Below, piece by piece: positions 7,261 through 13,378 of a DNA stretch of 13,378 bases. The notes below the pieces were generated by a model. The model was given only the letters and a program-made list of their open reading frames with translations. It searched no databases and was not told the origin of the DNA. Every line of letters starts with the position of its first letter. The first letter of the stretch is position 1. This DNA is from Clostridia bacterium (GTDB lineage: Bacteria > Bacillota_A > Clostridia > Oscillospirales > Acutalibacteraceae), in contig JAFPAK010000190.1 in assembly GCA_017390825.1 (NCBI GenBank), forward strand, positions 1 to 13,378, read 5' to 3'. The position numbers and the translations under genes are program-made.

Positions 7261-7280
7261 GATAACTCATTAACAACCGA

Positions 7281-9047
7281 TTGAATGAAGATTTTTTGTC
7301 AGAACTGCGTTTTCGCAATCCTATTGAAGAAATAATATCATCATATGTTGTATTAAAGCGTGCCGGCAATACCTATAAGGGTCTTTGCCCTTTCCACAAT
7401 GAGAAAACTCCCTCGTTCACGGTTTATCCGCAGACAGGCTCATACTACTGCTTCGGCTGTCAAAACGGTGGTGATGTTATCACATTTATACGTAGCGCCG
7501 AAAACCTTGATTATATGGAGGCTGTCCGTCTGCTTGCTGATAAAGCAGGACTGAATATGCCTGAAACAGGCTTTGACGATACGGCAGGAAGAATACGCCG
7601 CACAGTGCTTGAAATCAACCGTCATACTGCACGCTTTTTCCATAAAAACCTGATAGACAAGGTTGACGGAGGAATAGGTCTTAAATACTTTATTGAGCGA
7701 AAACTCTCGCCTGATACTATCAAGCATTTCGGGCTCGGTTATGCTCCTGACAGTTTTACTGCGCTGACCGACCATTTAAAATCACTCGGCTATTCCGAGC
7801 AGGATATGATAATATCAGGTGTTTGCTCAAAGAGCAGCAAAACAGGTCGTGCTTATGACCGTTTCAGAAAGAAGGCTATATTCCCTATTATTGACCTAAG
7901 AGGTAATGTTATTGCTTTCGGTGGGCGCAAATTTCCTGAAGACGATGGTGCAAAATACATCAATACTAACGACACTCCGGTTTACAAAAAGACCAATGTT
8001 GTGTTTGGCTTGAATTTTGCAAAGAATTCAAAATCCGACACTATTATTCTTACCGAAGGTTATATGGATACCATTGCTCTGCATCAGGCGGGCTTTACAA
8101 ATGCGGTTGGCGCCTGTGGAACCGCATTTACCGATTCGCAAGCAGGGCTGCTTGCAAGGTATTTTAAAGAAATAGTTGTAACTATGGATATTGACGGTCC
8201 CGGACAAGCCGCTACTAAACGTGCGTTGCAGACCTTGCAGAAAACAGGTATGAAGATCCGTGTATTACAGGTCGAGGGCGGTAAGGATCCAGATGAATAT
8301 ATACGGGAAAACGGAGCCGGCAAATTCAAAATGCTGCTTGAGGGCGCAAAAAACGATATCGAATTCAAGCTTTATGAAGCAAAGGCAAAATACGATGTTG
8401 CAACCGATAACGGCAAGCTTCAGTATTTAAAGGAAGCAGTTGAAATACTAGCAGGCTATGACGAGCTTGCAGCGTCGGTGTATTCTGCAAATGTTGCAAG
8501 GGACTTATCACTTGATGCAAAGAATATTGAGAGTAATATAACCAAGCGCCGCAAAGAACTTAGCAAGCGAAACTTAAACAAAAAACTCCGTGATATGACC
8601 GCTGCGCCAAAATTTTCGGCAGAGGATGTAAATCCAGATGCTAGAAATCATCTGCGTGCCGCAACTGCGGAGGAGCGGATCATTTCGGTGCTTGCAGCCT
8701 TCCCTGAGTATTACAAAAGGTATAAATCTGAGCTTGCTGCTGAGCTGTTTATAACCGAGTTTAACCGTCGTGTATTTGTTTCTTTATGTGAAATAATAAA
8801 TGACTGTAAGGAAATAAACTCTACTGCTTTCGGCGGTGATTATACTCCCAAAGAACTCGGCAGAATAGTTAAAATGATAGATATCGACCGCAACATCCAC
8901 AATTCAGAGGATATGCTGAATGATTGCATAAGAATACTTAAAGCGGAAAATGAAAAATCCTCACGCAAAAACATTAAAGATATGTCTGACGATGACTTTT
9001 TGGGTGAGTTAAGTAAAATAAAACACCGTAAACAAAGAAAGGATTAA
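7281..9047 (+). CDS. dnaG: DNA primase DnaG
   Basis: 588 residues from the TTG start, close to the usual 590-600. It makes RNA primers at the replication fork with the DnaB-type helicase. The N-terminal CHC2 zinc-binding domain shows C36, H39, C57 and C60 ([11 protein letters not shown] and [11 protein letters not shown]). The catalytic core holds the Toprim motif, with E259 in LTEGYMD (257-263) and the acidic pair D303/D305 in TMDIDGPG (301-308). [10 protein letters not shown] (194-203) is the conserved core segment before it. The C-terminal helicase-interaction region (about 460-588) is divergent, as usual. The start is uncertain: an ATT at 7269 would add four residues and is better spaced from AGGAGG. 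rpoD follows after 8 nt. Confidence 0.97.
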   Translation: MNEDFLSELRFRNPIEEIISSYVVLKRAGNTYKGLCPFHNEKTPSFTVYPQTGSYYCFGCQNGGDVITFIRSAENLDYMEAVRLLADKAGLNMPETGFDDTAGRIRRTVLEINRHTARFFHKNLIDKVDGGIGLKYFIERKLSPDTIKHFGLGYAPDSFTALTDHLKSLGYSEQDMIISGVCSKSSKTGRAYDRFRKKAIFPIIDLRGNVIAFGGRKFPEDDGAKYINTNDTPVYKKTNVVFGLNFAKNSKSDTIILTEGYMDTIALHQAGFTNAVGACGTAFTDSQAGLLARYFKEIVVTMDIDGPGQAATKRALQTLQKTGMKIRVLQVEGGKDPDEYIRENGAGKFKMLLEGAKNDIEFKLYEAKAKYDVATDNGKLQYLKEAVEILAGYDELAASVYSANVARDLSLDAKNIESNITKRRKELSKRNLNKKLRDMTAAPKFSAEDVNPDARNHLRAATAEERIISVLAAFPEYYKRYKSELAAELFITEFNRRVFVSLCEIINDCKEINSTAFGGDYTPKELGRIVKMIDIDRNIHNSEDMLNDCIRILKAENEKSSRKNIKDMSDDDFLGELSKIKHRKQRKD

Positions 9048-9055
9048 TAACTGCT

Positions 9056-10090
9056 ATGGATGAGAACAAAAACAAAGATATAGAATTAAATGAAAAGTCA
9101 ACTGATATGATCGAAGAAACTTTTGAGGATATGCCCGAAAATCTTGATCCCGAATTAAAGGAAACTCCTCTTCTTGATGTAGACGATTTTGGCGAAGAGC
9201 CTGATGCTTCGGAACTTGAAGAGATATCACAGGAGGAGATCGATAACGCACTTAATGTTGATGATTTTGCTGTACACGATCCTGTCAAGATCTATCTTAA
9301 AGAGATCGGACGTGTTCCGTTGCTTACCAATGACGAGGAAAAAGAGCTTGCAGAAAAGATCCTTGTAGGCGATGTTAAAGCAAAACAGCGTCTTACCGAG
9401 GCAAATCTGCGTCTTGTTGTAAGTATCGCAAAGCGCTATGTAGGAAGAGGTATGCATTTCCTTGATCTTATTCAGGAAGGTAATGTAGGACTTATCAAGG
9501 CAGTCGAAAAGTTCGATCACACCAAGGGATTCAAGTTCTCTACCTATGCCACATGGTGGATAAGACAGGCTATCACACGTGCTATTGCGGATCAGGCTCG
9601 TACCATCCGTATTCCTGTTCATATGGTCGAAACTATTAACAAGCTCAAGAAGGTACAAAGCCAGCTCCTTCACGAAAACGGCAAGGAAGCTACCGAGGAG
9701 CAGATCGCAGAGGAAATGGGACTTTCTGTTTCCCGTGTGCGTGAAATAATGCGTGTAGCGCAGGAGCCGGTATCTATGGAAACTCCTATCGGTCCGGAGG
9801 AGGACTCACGACTTATGGACTTTATTCGTGACGAGGATGCGCTCGCTCCCGACGAAGCAGCGCTCAAATCCATCACAAATGAGGATATTGACAGTGTACT
9901 TCACACTCTTGCCCCCCGTGAGGAGGATGTTGTAAGACTGCGTTTCGGTCTTAAAGACGGACGATGCCATACTCTTGAGGAGGTTGGTCTTGAATTCGGC
10001 GTTACCCGTGAGCGTATTCGTCAGATAGAGGCTAAGGCACTCCGCAAGCTCCGTCATCCGGTAAGAAGCAACAAGTTCAAGGATAAATAG
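9056..10090 (+). CDS. rpoD: Main (housekeeping) sigma factor RpoD / SigA
   Basis: 344 residues, a short Firmicute-type sigma-70. A very acidic N-terminus (1-70, region 1.1-like) precedes region 1.2 ([11 protein letters not shown], 75-85). Region 2 includes [21 protein letters not shown] (120-140) and the -10 recognising segment [19 protein letters not shown] (159-177). Region 3 covers 185-250. Region 4 holds a helix-turn-helix, [21 protein letters not shown] (305-325), that reads the -35. Every conserved group-1 feature is intact. GAAAGGA inside the end of dnaG serves as its ribosome binding site. The dnaG-rpoD pairing is the classic macromolecular synthesis operon arrangement. Confidence 0.97.
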   Translation: MDENKNKDIELNEKSTDMIEETFEDMPENLDPELKETPLLDVDDFGEEPDASELEEISQEEIDNALNVDDFAVHDPVKIYLKEIGRVPLLTNDEEKELAEKILVGDVKAKQRLTEANLRLVVSIAKRYVGRGMHFLDLIQEGNVGLIKAVEKFDHTKGFKFSTYATWWIRQAITRAIADQARTIRIPVHMVETINKLKKVQSQLLHENGKEATEEQIAEEMGLSVSRVREIMRVAQEPVSMETPIGPEEDSRLMDFIRDEDALAPDEAALKSITNEDIDSVLHTLAPREEDVVRLRFGLKDGRCHTLEEVGLEFGVTRERIRQIEAKALRKLRHPVRSNKFKDK

Positions 10091-10091
10091 T

Positions 10092-10484
10092 ATGAGAATA
10101 AGTCTTGAAACTGATTACGCCATCCGCATCGTGCAATGCCTTGCAAACCACGGTGTACGGCTTGATGCCAATACCATTTCGGATAAAACAGGTGTTACAC
10201 AGCGTTTTTCGCTTAAAATACTGCACAAGCTTGTAAAGGATGGTATAGTTAAATCCTTTAAAGGTGTAGGCGGTGGATATGAGCTTGCCGCTGCCCCCGA
10301 AAACATCACATTAAAGCAGGTCATTGAGGTCATCGAAGGCCCTATTGCCATCAGTCGTTGCCAGCAGGAGGGATATTCCTGCGACCATCCCGATGACTGC
10401 ACCTGCTACTTCCATCATGTTTTCAACGAAGCCACCCGTGATATGGCAAAAAAATTCGAAAAGGTAACCTTCAAACCGAGATAA
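10092..10484 (+). CDS. Rrf2-family regulator with Fe-S-type cysteines
   Basis: 130 residues. A winged helix-turn-helix occupies about 1-80 (MRISLETDYAIRIVQCLA; RFSLKILHKLVKDGIV; GVGGGYELAAAPENITL), typical of Rrf2/IscR. Cysteines at 90, 97, 103 and 105 lie just after the dimer helix begins, with a C-x6-C-x5-C pattern close to that of IscR, so an iron-sulfur cluster that senses redox or iron state is likely. The target is unknown: no isc, suf or cysteine biosynthesis genes are present. It starts one base after the rpoD stop, with its ribosome binding site (AAGGAT) in the end of rpoD, so it must be expressed with rpoD. The operon terminator follows 4 nt after its stop. Confidence 0.88.
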   Translation: MRISLETDYAIRIVQCLANHGVRLDANTISDKTGVTQRFSLKILHKLVKDGIVKSFKGVGGGYELAAAPENITLKQVIEVIEGPIAISRCQQEGYSCDHPDDCTCYFHHVFNEATRDMAKKFEKVTFKPR

Positions 10485-10488
10485 AGAC

Positions 10489-10522
10489 AAAATGAGAGAA
10501 GCATAATAACTTCTCTCATTTT
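10489..10522 (+). terminator. Terminator of the yigZ-dgt-dnaG-rpoD-rrf2 operon
   Basis: AAAATGAGAGAAG (10489-10501) pairs perfectly with CTTCTCTCATTTT (10510-10522) around an 8-nt loop, 4 nt past the rrf2 stop. T residues in the 3' arm continue into TTATTT. The A tract on the 5' arm allows activity on both strands. Confidence 0.85.
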
Positions 10523-10579
10523 ATTTAAACAACAGCAACACAACTGCAAAAAGAATATCAAAGGAATTGCGGTGAAACA

Positions 10580-11377
10580 ATGACAGAAGTTATATCGGTA
10601 GAAAATATGCGCAAAAGCGATGAATACACCATCAAAAATTTTTGCGACAGTAAAACACTTATGTTAAAAGCAGGCACAGCAGTTTACAATAGCTGCAAGT
10701 GGCAAGGCAACATATTGATTGCCTGCGGTAGCGGCAACAATGCAGGTGACGGTTATGTGCTGGCACTGCTTTTAAAGGAGCAAGGTTTAACCCCTCATAT
10801 TCTTTTGTTGAAGGATAAGTTCTCACCTGACGGCGAGTACTATTTCTCGAAATGCCAAAATGCTGGCATTCCGTATTCCTTTTACAAGGGTGAAAAAATA
10901 TCAGCAGATATTATAGCAGACTGTATATTCGGTACGGGATTTTGTGGGGAGGTCAACGGTACTGCCGCTGATATGATAAATGCTGTTAACAGCAGCGGCG
11001 CTTATGTTATTAGTGTTGATATCAATAGCGGAATGAACGGCAACACGGGTATCGGCATGCCATGTGTAAGATCGGATCTCACTATTTCAATAGGCAGCTT
11101 TAAGCCGGGACATTTTATCGGTGATGCCAAAAGTAATATAAAAAATCTCGTAAATTGTGATATCGGCATAAAACCGCTTGATCGGCCTTACGAGCTGCAC
11201 GAAGCTTTCAACGGTGCTTTCCTTGAATTGACTGAAGACGAGCTTTCACCATATGGTTACAGTGAACATCCCTGCCGTGCAGTTTTGAACTGTTCAAAGC
11301 ATATCGGTAAAACCATTGGTATAAAGAATGGAATACAAATCATTTCCGACGGGAGTAGGGTAATATTAGTGAAATAA
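10580..11377 (+). CDS. nnrE: NAD(P)H-hydrate epimerase, stand-alone YjeF_N protein
   Basis: 265 residues. The YjeF_N domain (about 1-200) shows the glycine-rich CGSGNNAGDGYVLAL (49-63), DCIFGTGFCGEVNG (114-127) with its conserved Asp, and SVDINSGMNGNTG (145-157). This domain interconverts the R and S forms of hydrated NAD(P)H so that the S form can be repaired by an ADP- or ATP-dependent dehydratase. In most bacteria the dehydratase (a carbohydrate-kinase fold) is fused behind it and the protein is about 500 residues; here it is missing. The last 50 residues begin like the interdomain linker (LTEDEL) and end like a short internal kinase segment, which suggests a relic. The ATG has GGTGA 4 nt and AAAGGAA about 14 nt upstream. 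No clear promoter is seen. Confidence 0.8.
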   Translation: MTEVISVENMRKSDEYTIKNFCDSKTLMLKAGTAVYNSCKWQGNILIACGSGNNAGDGYVLALLLKEQGLTPHILLLKDKFSPDGEYYFSKCQNAGIPYSFYKGEKISADIIADCIFGTGFCGEVNGTAADMINAVNSSGAYVISVDINSGMNGNTGIGMPCVRSDLTISIGSFKPGHFIGDAKSNIKNLVNCDIGIKPLDRPYELHEAFNGAFLELTEDELSPYGYSEHPCRAVLNCSKHIGKTIGIKNGIQIISDGSRVILVK

Positions 11378-11435
11378 TGCAGCTTCAAAGGTGACAACTG
11401 ATTTGTTTATACTACTTCTAGTGGCTTTCAGCAAG

Positions 11436-11495
11436 AAATATCCCCGACATTGCCCAAGTGTCCTTAAGAACACTTGGGCAATGTCGGGGATATTT
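11436..11495. terminator. Very long bidirectional terminator hairpin
   Basis: The two arms 11436-11465 and 11466-11495 are reverse complements over 30 positions, with a single mismatch (C11462/A11469). The stem is GC-rich in the middle and flanked by A and T tracts. It sits between the convergent nnrE and C_GCAxxG_C_C genes, two bases from the stop of the latter. Its inner 24 nt (11454-11477) recur at 316-339 with one difference. Confidence 0.85.
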
Positions 11496-11497
11496 AT

Positions 11498-11905
11498 TTA
11501 ACTAAACAATATTTGCTCTGCTATTCTTGCTGCATCACGAATGCATTCCGCACATGGAGTAATGGGGTTTCCTGTTTCTACACCTTTGATCTCCTTACAG
11601 ACTACCGATCTGTTTTTTTCTAAAAACTCATTGACAATCTCTCTTGAGAGCTTATACGATTGCGCTTTTGAGTTGGGACTTTCAAGATTTCCGCTGCTTT
11701 TCACCATTCCGGCAAGCACACACGCACCGCTTACAGCGCCACAGGTTCCCTCCATGCCGCCCATGCCCAGCCCTAGTGCCTCGGTCATACGGAACATAGT
11801 TTCTTCATCCACACCCACAAGATCACAGTATGTACAAGCCACCGCCTGCGCACAGTTATATCCCCTATCGTGTCTTTCTATCGTCTGTTCTACCCTAGAA
11901 TTCAT
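11498..11905 (-). CDS. C_GCAxxG_C_C family protein
   Basis: 135 residues with eight cysteines, at 18, 24, 27, 55, 62, 103, 118 and 121. GYNCAQAV (15-22), the glycine-rich MGGMEGTCGAVSGACVLAGM (48-67) and TPCAECIRDAA (116-126) match the C_GCAxxG_C_C family. These are small putative redox or metal-binding proteins that often sit near electron-transfer genes; their function is not established. An ATG at 11917 is also in frame, but AAAGGA directly abuts it, while the same site is 10 nt from the ATG at 11905, so the shorter form is preferred. The gene ends at the long hairpin. Its nearest upstream neighbour on this strand is the histidine phosphatase, 108 nt away, possibly on the same transcript. 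Confidence 0.85.
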   Translation of the reverse strand: MNSRVEQTIERHDRGYNCAQAVACTYCDLVGVDEETMFRMTEALGLGMGGMEGTCGAVSGACVLAGMVKSSGNLESPNSKAQSYKLSREIVNEFLEKNRSVVCKEIKGVETGNPITPCAECIRDAARIAEQILFS

Positions 11906-11936
11906 AGTAAAAACCATCCTTTATTTATCTTATTAA

Positions 11937-11995
11937 GTGATGTTTGTCCACTGCGCCCCAAGGCGTAACATCACTGTCCGTAGGTGCAAACATCG
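11937..11995. repeat. Inverted repeat between minus-strand genes
   Basis: GTGATGTT (11937-11944) pairs with AACATCAC (11967-11974), enclosing CGCC-CCAA-GGCG (11954-11965). A second, outer-type word pair, GATGTTTG (11940-11947) and CAAACATC (11987-11994), overlaps it. The words GATGTTTG and CAAACATC also occur in the multi-armed element at 12801-12970, so this may be a small worn-down relative. No T run follows, so it is not a clear terminator. Confidence 0.45.
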
Positions 11996-12013
11996 TTTCA
12001 AAACCTGATTTTC

Positions 12014-12733
12014 TTAAAAATACAGATAGTTGTTATATTTGGTTGGAAGTCCCTCGCAATATAAATGAGAGTCCAGTGATAAGGTAAGTATCTTAGGGAT
12101 GCAATACCCATCGTCTTCGCGAAACTCAATAACCGTAACACCCGTATGACACATATCAAAATGAGTGCAAAACATCGGATACGGAATATCCAGTAAGCAG
12201 CTTAAAAATGCCAAACCAAACCCTTGATGCGCAAACAAAGCGATCCTTTGATCGTTAGCGGCTGTAACCTTATACTTTCCTGTATGTCTGATATGTTCAT
12301 ATCCAAGACTTTCAAAAAAAGCATCCATTTCGTTATAAACACGGTCAATGCCTTTTCCGTAATTGTATTGCTTGACCTCGGGATGATCAAACCAACGATC
12401 GCCTAAATCTCTTATATCCTTGCTATTAAAAAGCTCTATAATTCTTTTGTTGTGGAACAGCCATGTTCTGTCGTTTCCACCTTCTTTATTAATCGTTAAA
12501 TCTTCCCACGCATAACATTCATTTGCAAAATCCAAAAGTTCGGGTTCAATTTTCAACAACTCACAAGTAGGTTTTGCAGTCATAATAGCGCGGTTGGATG
12601 TTGAACTGTATATCTTATCCAAGCCGTAAAGTGCAAGCCTCTTTGCCAACGCCTCCGCTTGACGGATACCTAACGGTGTCAACGAGTCGGGATCATATAC
12701 AGGGTCACCATGCCGAATATAATAAAAAATCAT
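12014..12733 (-). CDS. Histidine phosphatase family protein
   Basis: 239 residues. The phosphoglycerate-mutase-like signature YYIRHGDP (4-11) contains the RHG triad with the phosphorylated His H8. LTPLGIRQAEALAKRL (18-33) and IYSSTSNRAIMTA (41-53) with R48 follow. E77 in YAWEDL and the second catalytic histidine H169 in FAHQGFG complete the site. A branch-2 or mutase role is not indicated; the most likely activity is hydrolysis of a small phosphorylated metabolite. ATG start with AGGTGG 6 nt upstream. It has its own promoter and is probably the first gene of a unit that may continue into the C_GCAxxG_C_C gene. Confidence 0.9.
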   Translation of the reverse strand: MIFYYIRHGDPVYDPDSLTPLGIRQAEALAKRLALYGLDKIYSSTSNRAIMTAKPTCELLKIEPELLDFANECYAWEDLTINKEGGNDRTWLFHNKRIIELFNSKDIRDLGDRWFDHPEVKQYNYGKGIDRVYNEMDAFFESLGYEHIRHTGKYKVTAANDQRIALFAHQGFGLAFLSCLLDIPYPMFCTHFDMCHTGVTVIEFREDDGYCIPKILTLSLDSHLYCEGLPTKYNNYLYF

Positions 12734-12765
12734 AAGCTACCACCTAAATAACAATTTATAAAATA

Positions 12766-12794
12766 ATTATAACACAGCGGCTTTGGGAATGCAA
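12766..12794 (-). promoter_or_regulatory. Promoter of the histidine phosphatase gene
   Basis: On the minus strand TTGCAT (12794-12789) and a perfect TATAAT (12771-12766) are separated by 17 nt, and lie 32 nt upstream of the ATG. This is a strong sigma-A promoter by sequence. Confidence 0.7.
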
Positions 12795-12800
12795 GATGGA

Positions 12801-12970
12801 ATGATATATCGCCCGCGGCGATATGATGCATTTGCTTTCGCAAATATGATGTTGCTCATTTCATTCGCAATGATGCGATGTTTGCCAATTCATTAGGCGA
12901 AGCCGACATCATTCACAAAGTGAACATCATTAGCGATAGCGACATCATTTGCCGCAAGGCAAACATCATT
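12801..12970. repeat. Multi-armed palindromic repeat element
   Basis: A run of short perfect hairpins is joined by a 6-nt word that is ATGATG on the left and its complement CATCAT on the right. Arms include ATATCGCC/GGCGATAT (12806-12824), ATTTGC/GCAAAT (12830-12845), TTCAC/GTGAA (12912-12924) and TTTGCC/GGCAAA (12948-12963). CATCAT occurs at about 12906, 12925, 12943 and 12964; ATGATG at about 12823, 12846 and 12870. The halves are therefore inverted around about 12885 and the strand could fold into a cloverleaf. It encodes no protein and lies between a promoter and a terminator. It fits a small non-autonomous or REP-like element. Confidence 0.75.
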
Positions 12971-12971
12971 G

Positions 12972-13005
12972 AAAAAACTCCTTGAGAAATCTCAAGGAGT
13001 TTTTT
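12972..13005 (-). terminator. Terminator of the right-edge gene
   Basis: AAAAAACTCCTTGAGA (12972-12987) pairs perfectly with TCTCAAGGAGTTTTTT (12990-13005). On the minus strand it lies 54 nt after the stop of the partial gene and ends in T6. The A and T tracts make it potentially bidirectional. It abuts the multi-armed repeat and could have moved with it. Confidence 0.88.
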
Positions 13006-13059
13006 CTGTCATTCGTGTCCGAAAAAGAACTGGTGAGAAACCGAAGATTTTCTTTATAT

Positions 13060-13378
13060 TTATTCGGTATAGCTTAAAATATAAGTAAATTGCTTTGTTG
13101 TATCAGATTCACCCATTATAATTTTGACTTGGTTTTCCATCCAAGTAATTTCCTTTACATTACCCTCAAAAACACCTGCGCCATCATTTGCTAAACCAAA
13201 ATCTTCTTCGTCTATCTTTTTACCATTAGCATCTTCTAAAACTAACTTAGCTTTCACTGAACCAAAAGACCATTGTGGACTTCCCACTTGATATAACACA
13301 ATAGTATAATTACCGTCAGGACTATTTTCTTGATATATTTCTCTTTTCTTAAATTGGTCTTCATATATAAAAATCGCA
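13060..13378 (-). CDS. Uncharacterised protein, 5' end missing
   Basis: The frame stays open from the stop at 13060 to the window edge, giving at least 105 residues; the GTG at 13299 is internal, because the upstream codons read YEDQFKKREIYQENSPDGNY without a stop. I do not recognise the family. The visible part is rich in beta-prone segments, with charged and glycine turns (PDGNYTIVLYQVGSPQW; LVLEDANGKKIDEE; NDGAGVFEGNVKEITW; TKQFTYILSY), and has no cysteine or membrane segment. Its pattern suggests a small secreted or lipoprotein beta domain whose signal would lie beyond the edge; this is inference. The two segments counted have about 30% GC, below its neighbours, a possible sign of transfer. 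Confidence 0.7.
   Translation of the reverse strand, partial: AIFIYEDQFKKREIYQENSPDGNYTIVLYQVGSPQWSFGSVKAKLVLEDANGKKIDEEDFGLANDGAGVFEGNVKEITWMENQVKIIMGESDTTKQFTYILSYTE

Noticed and set aside
7248..7265. Five-codon mini frame (ATG to TAA) over the dnaG Shine-Dalgarno
   Set aside because: Tempting as a leader peptide, but an ATG followed by AAA AAG GAG GGA TAA arises easily from a purine-rich binding site, and no SD precedes it.
9227..9673. 148-codon antisense frame inside rpoD
   Set aside because: It mirrors the coding bias of rpoD, has no ribosome binding site or family resemblance, and lies wholly within a conserved essential gene.
11906..11917. Longer start of the C_GCAxxG_C_C protein at 11917
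   Set aside because: The AAAGGA site overlaps that ATG with no spacing, whereas the ATG at 11905 has a normal distance.
12801..13005. CRISPR array or tRNA cluster
   Set aside because: The repeated word is only 6 nt, spacers are palindromic and uneven, orientation flips at the centre, and no tRNA anticodon or T-loop motifs are seen.

Overview
The window looks like a chromosomal segment of a low-to-medium GC clostridial Firmicute, most likely of the Ruminococcaceae/Oscillospiraceae type. The evidence is the gene order dgt-dnaG-rpoD, the zinc-binding L31, the YigZ, CapA and C_GCAxxG_C_C proteins, strong AGGAGG-like ribosome binding sites, and DnaG and RpoD protein sequences of the clostridial kind. 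This assignment is inference from the sequence only; no database was consulted.

Layout. Positions 1-48 are the last codons of a lysyl-tRNA synthetase gene. A terminator and about 300 nt of structured non-coding DNA follow. On the minus strand at 353-1645 is a membrane-anchored CapA-like metallophosphatase. It diverges from a plus-strand AraC-type regulator (1825-2679). A bidirectional terminator (2712-2749) separates that regulator from a three-gene minus-strand operon: DEDDh exonuclease with a C-terminal zinc ribbon, aldose-epimerase-like DUF4380-type protein, GNAT acetyltransferase. This operon diverges from rpmE (L31), which has its own promoter and terminator.

The core is a plus-strand cluster from 5558 to 10484: yigZ, dgt (dNTP triphosphohydrolase), dnaG (primase), rpoD (main sigma factor) and an Rrf2-family regulator with a cysteine pattern like that of Fe-S sensors. 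It ends in a terminator at 10489-10522. It is a clostridial version of the macromolecular synthesis operon, linking nucleotide supply, replication priming and transcription. After it comes a stand-alone NAD(P)HX epimerase (YjeF_N only). Minus-strand genes follow: a C_GCAxxG_C_C protein, a histidine phosphatase, and an AT-rich orphan protein cut by the right edge.

The most unusual DNA is non-coding. A 24-nt palindrome occurs twice, about 11 kb apart, with one base difference and the same unpaired position. The second copy sits inside a near-perfect 60-nt hairpin next to a stop codon. A multi-armed inverted-repeat element (ATGATG arms on the left, CATCAT arms on the right) lies at 12801-12970, with a possible degenerate relative at 11937-11995. 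The dnaG start is also notable: the strong Shine-Dalgarno is placed for an AUU codon rather than for the in-frame TTG. I found no CRISPR array, transposase, phage gene, tRNA or rRNA, and no convincing new multi-gene system.
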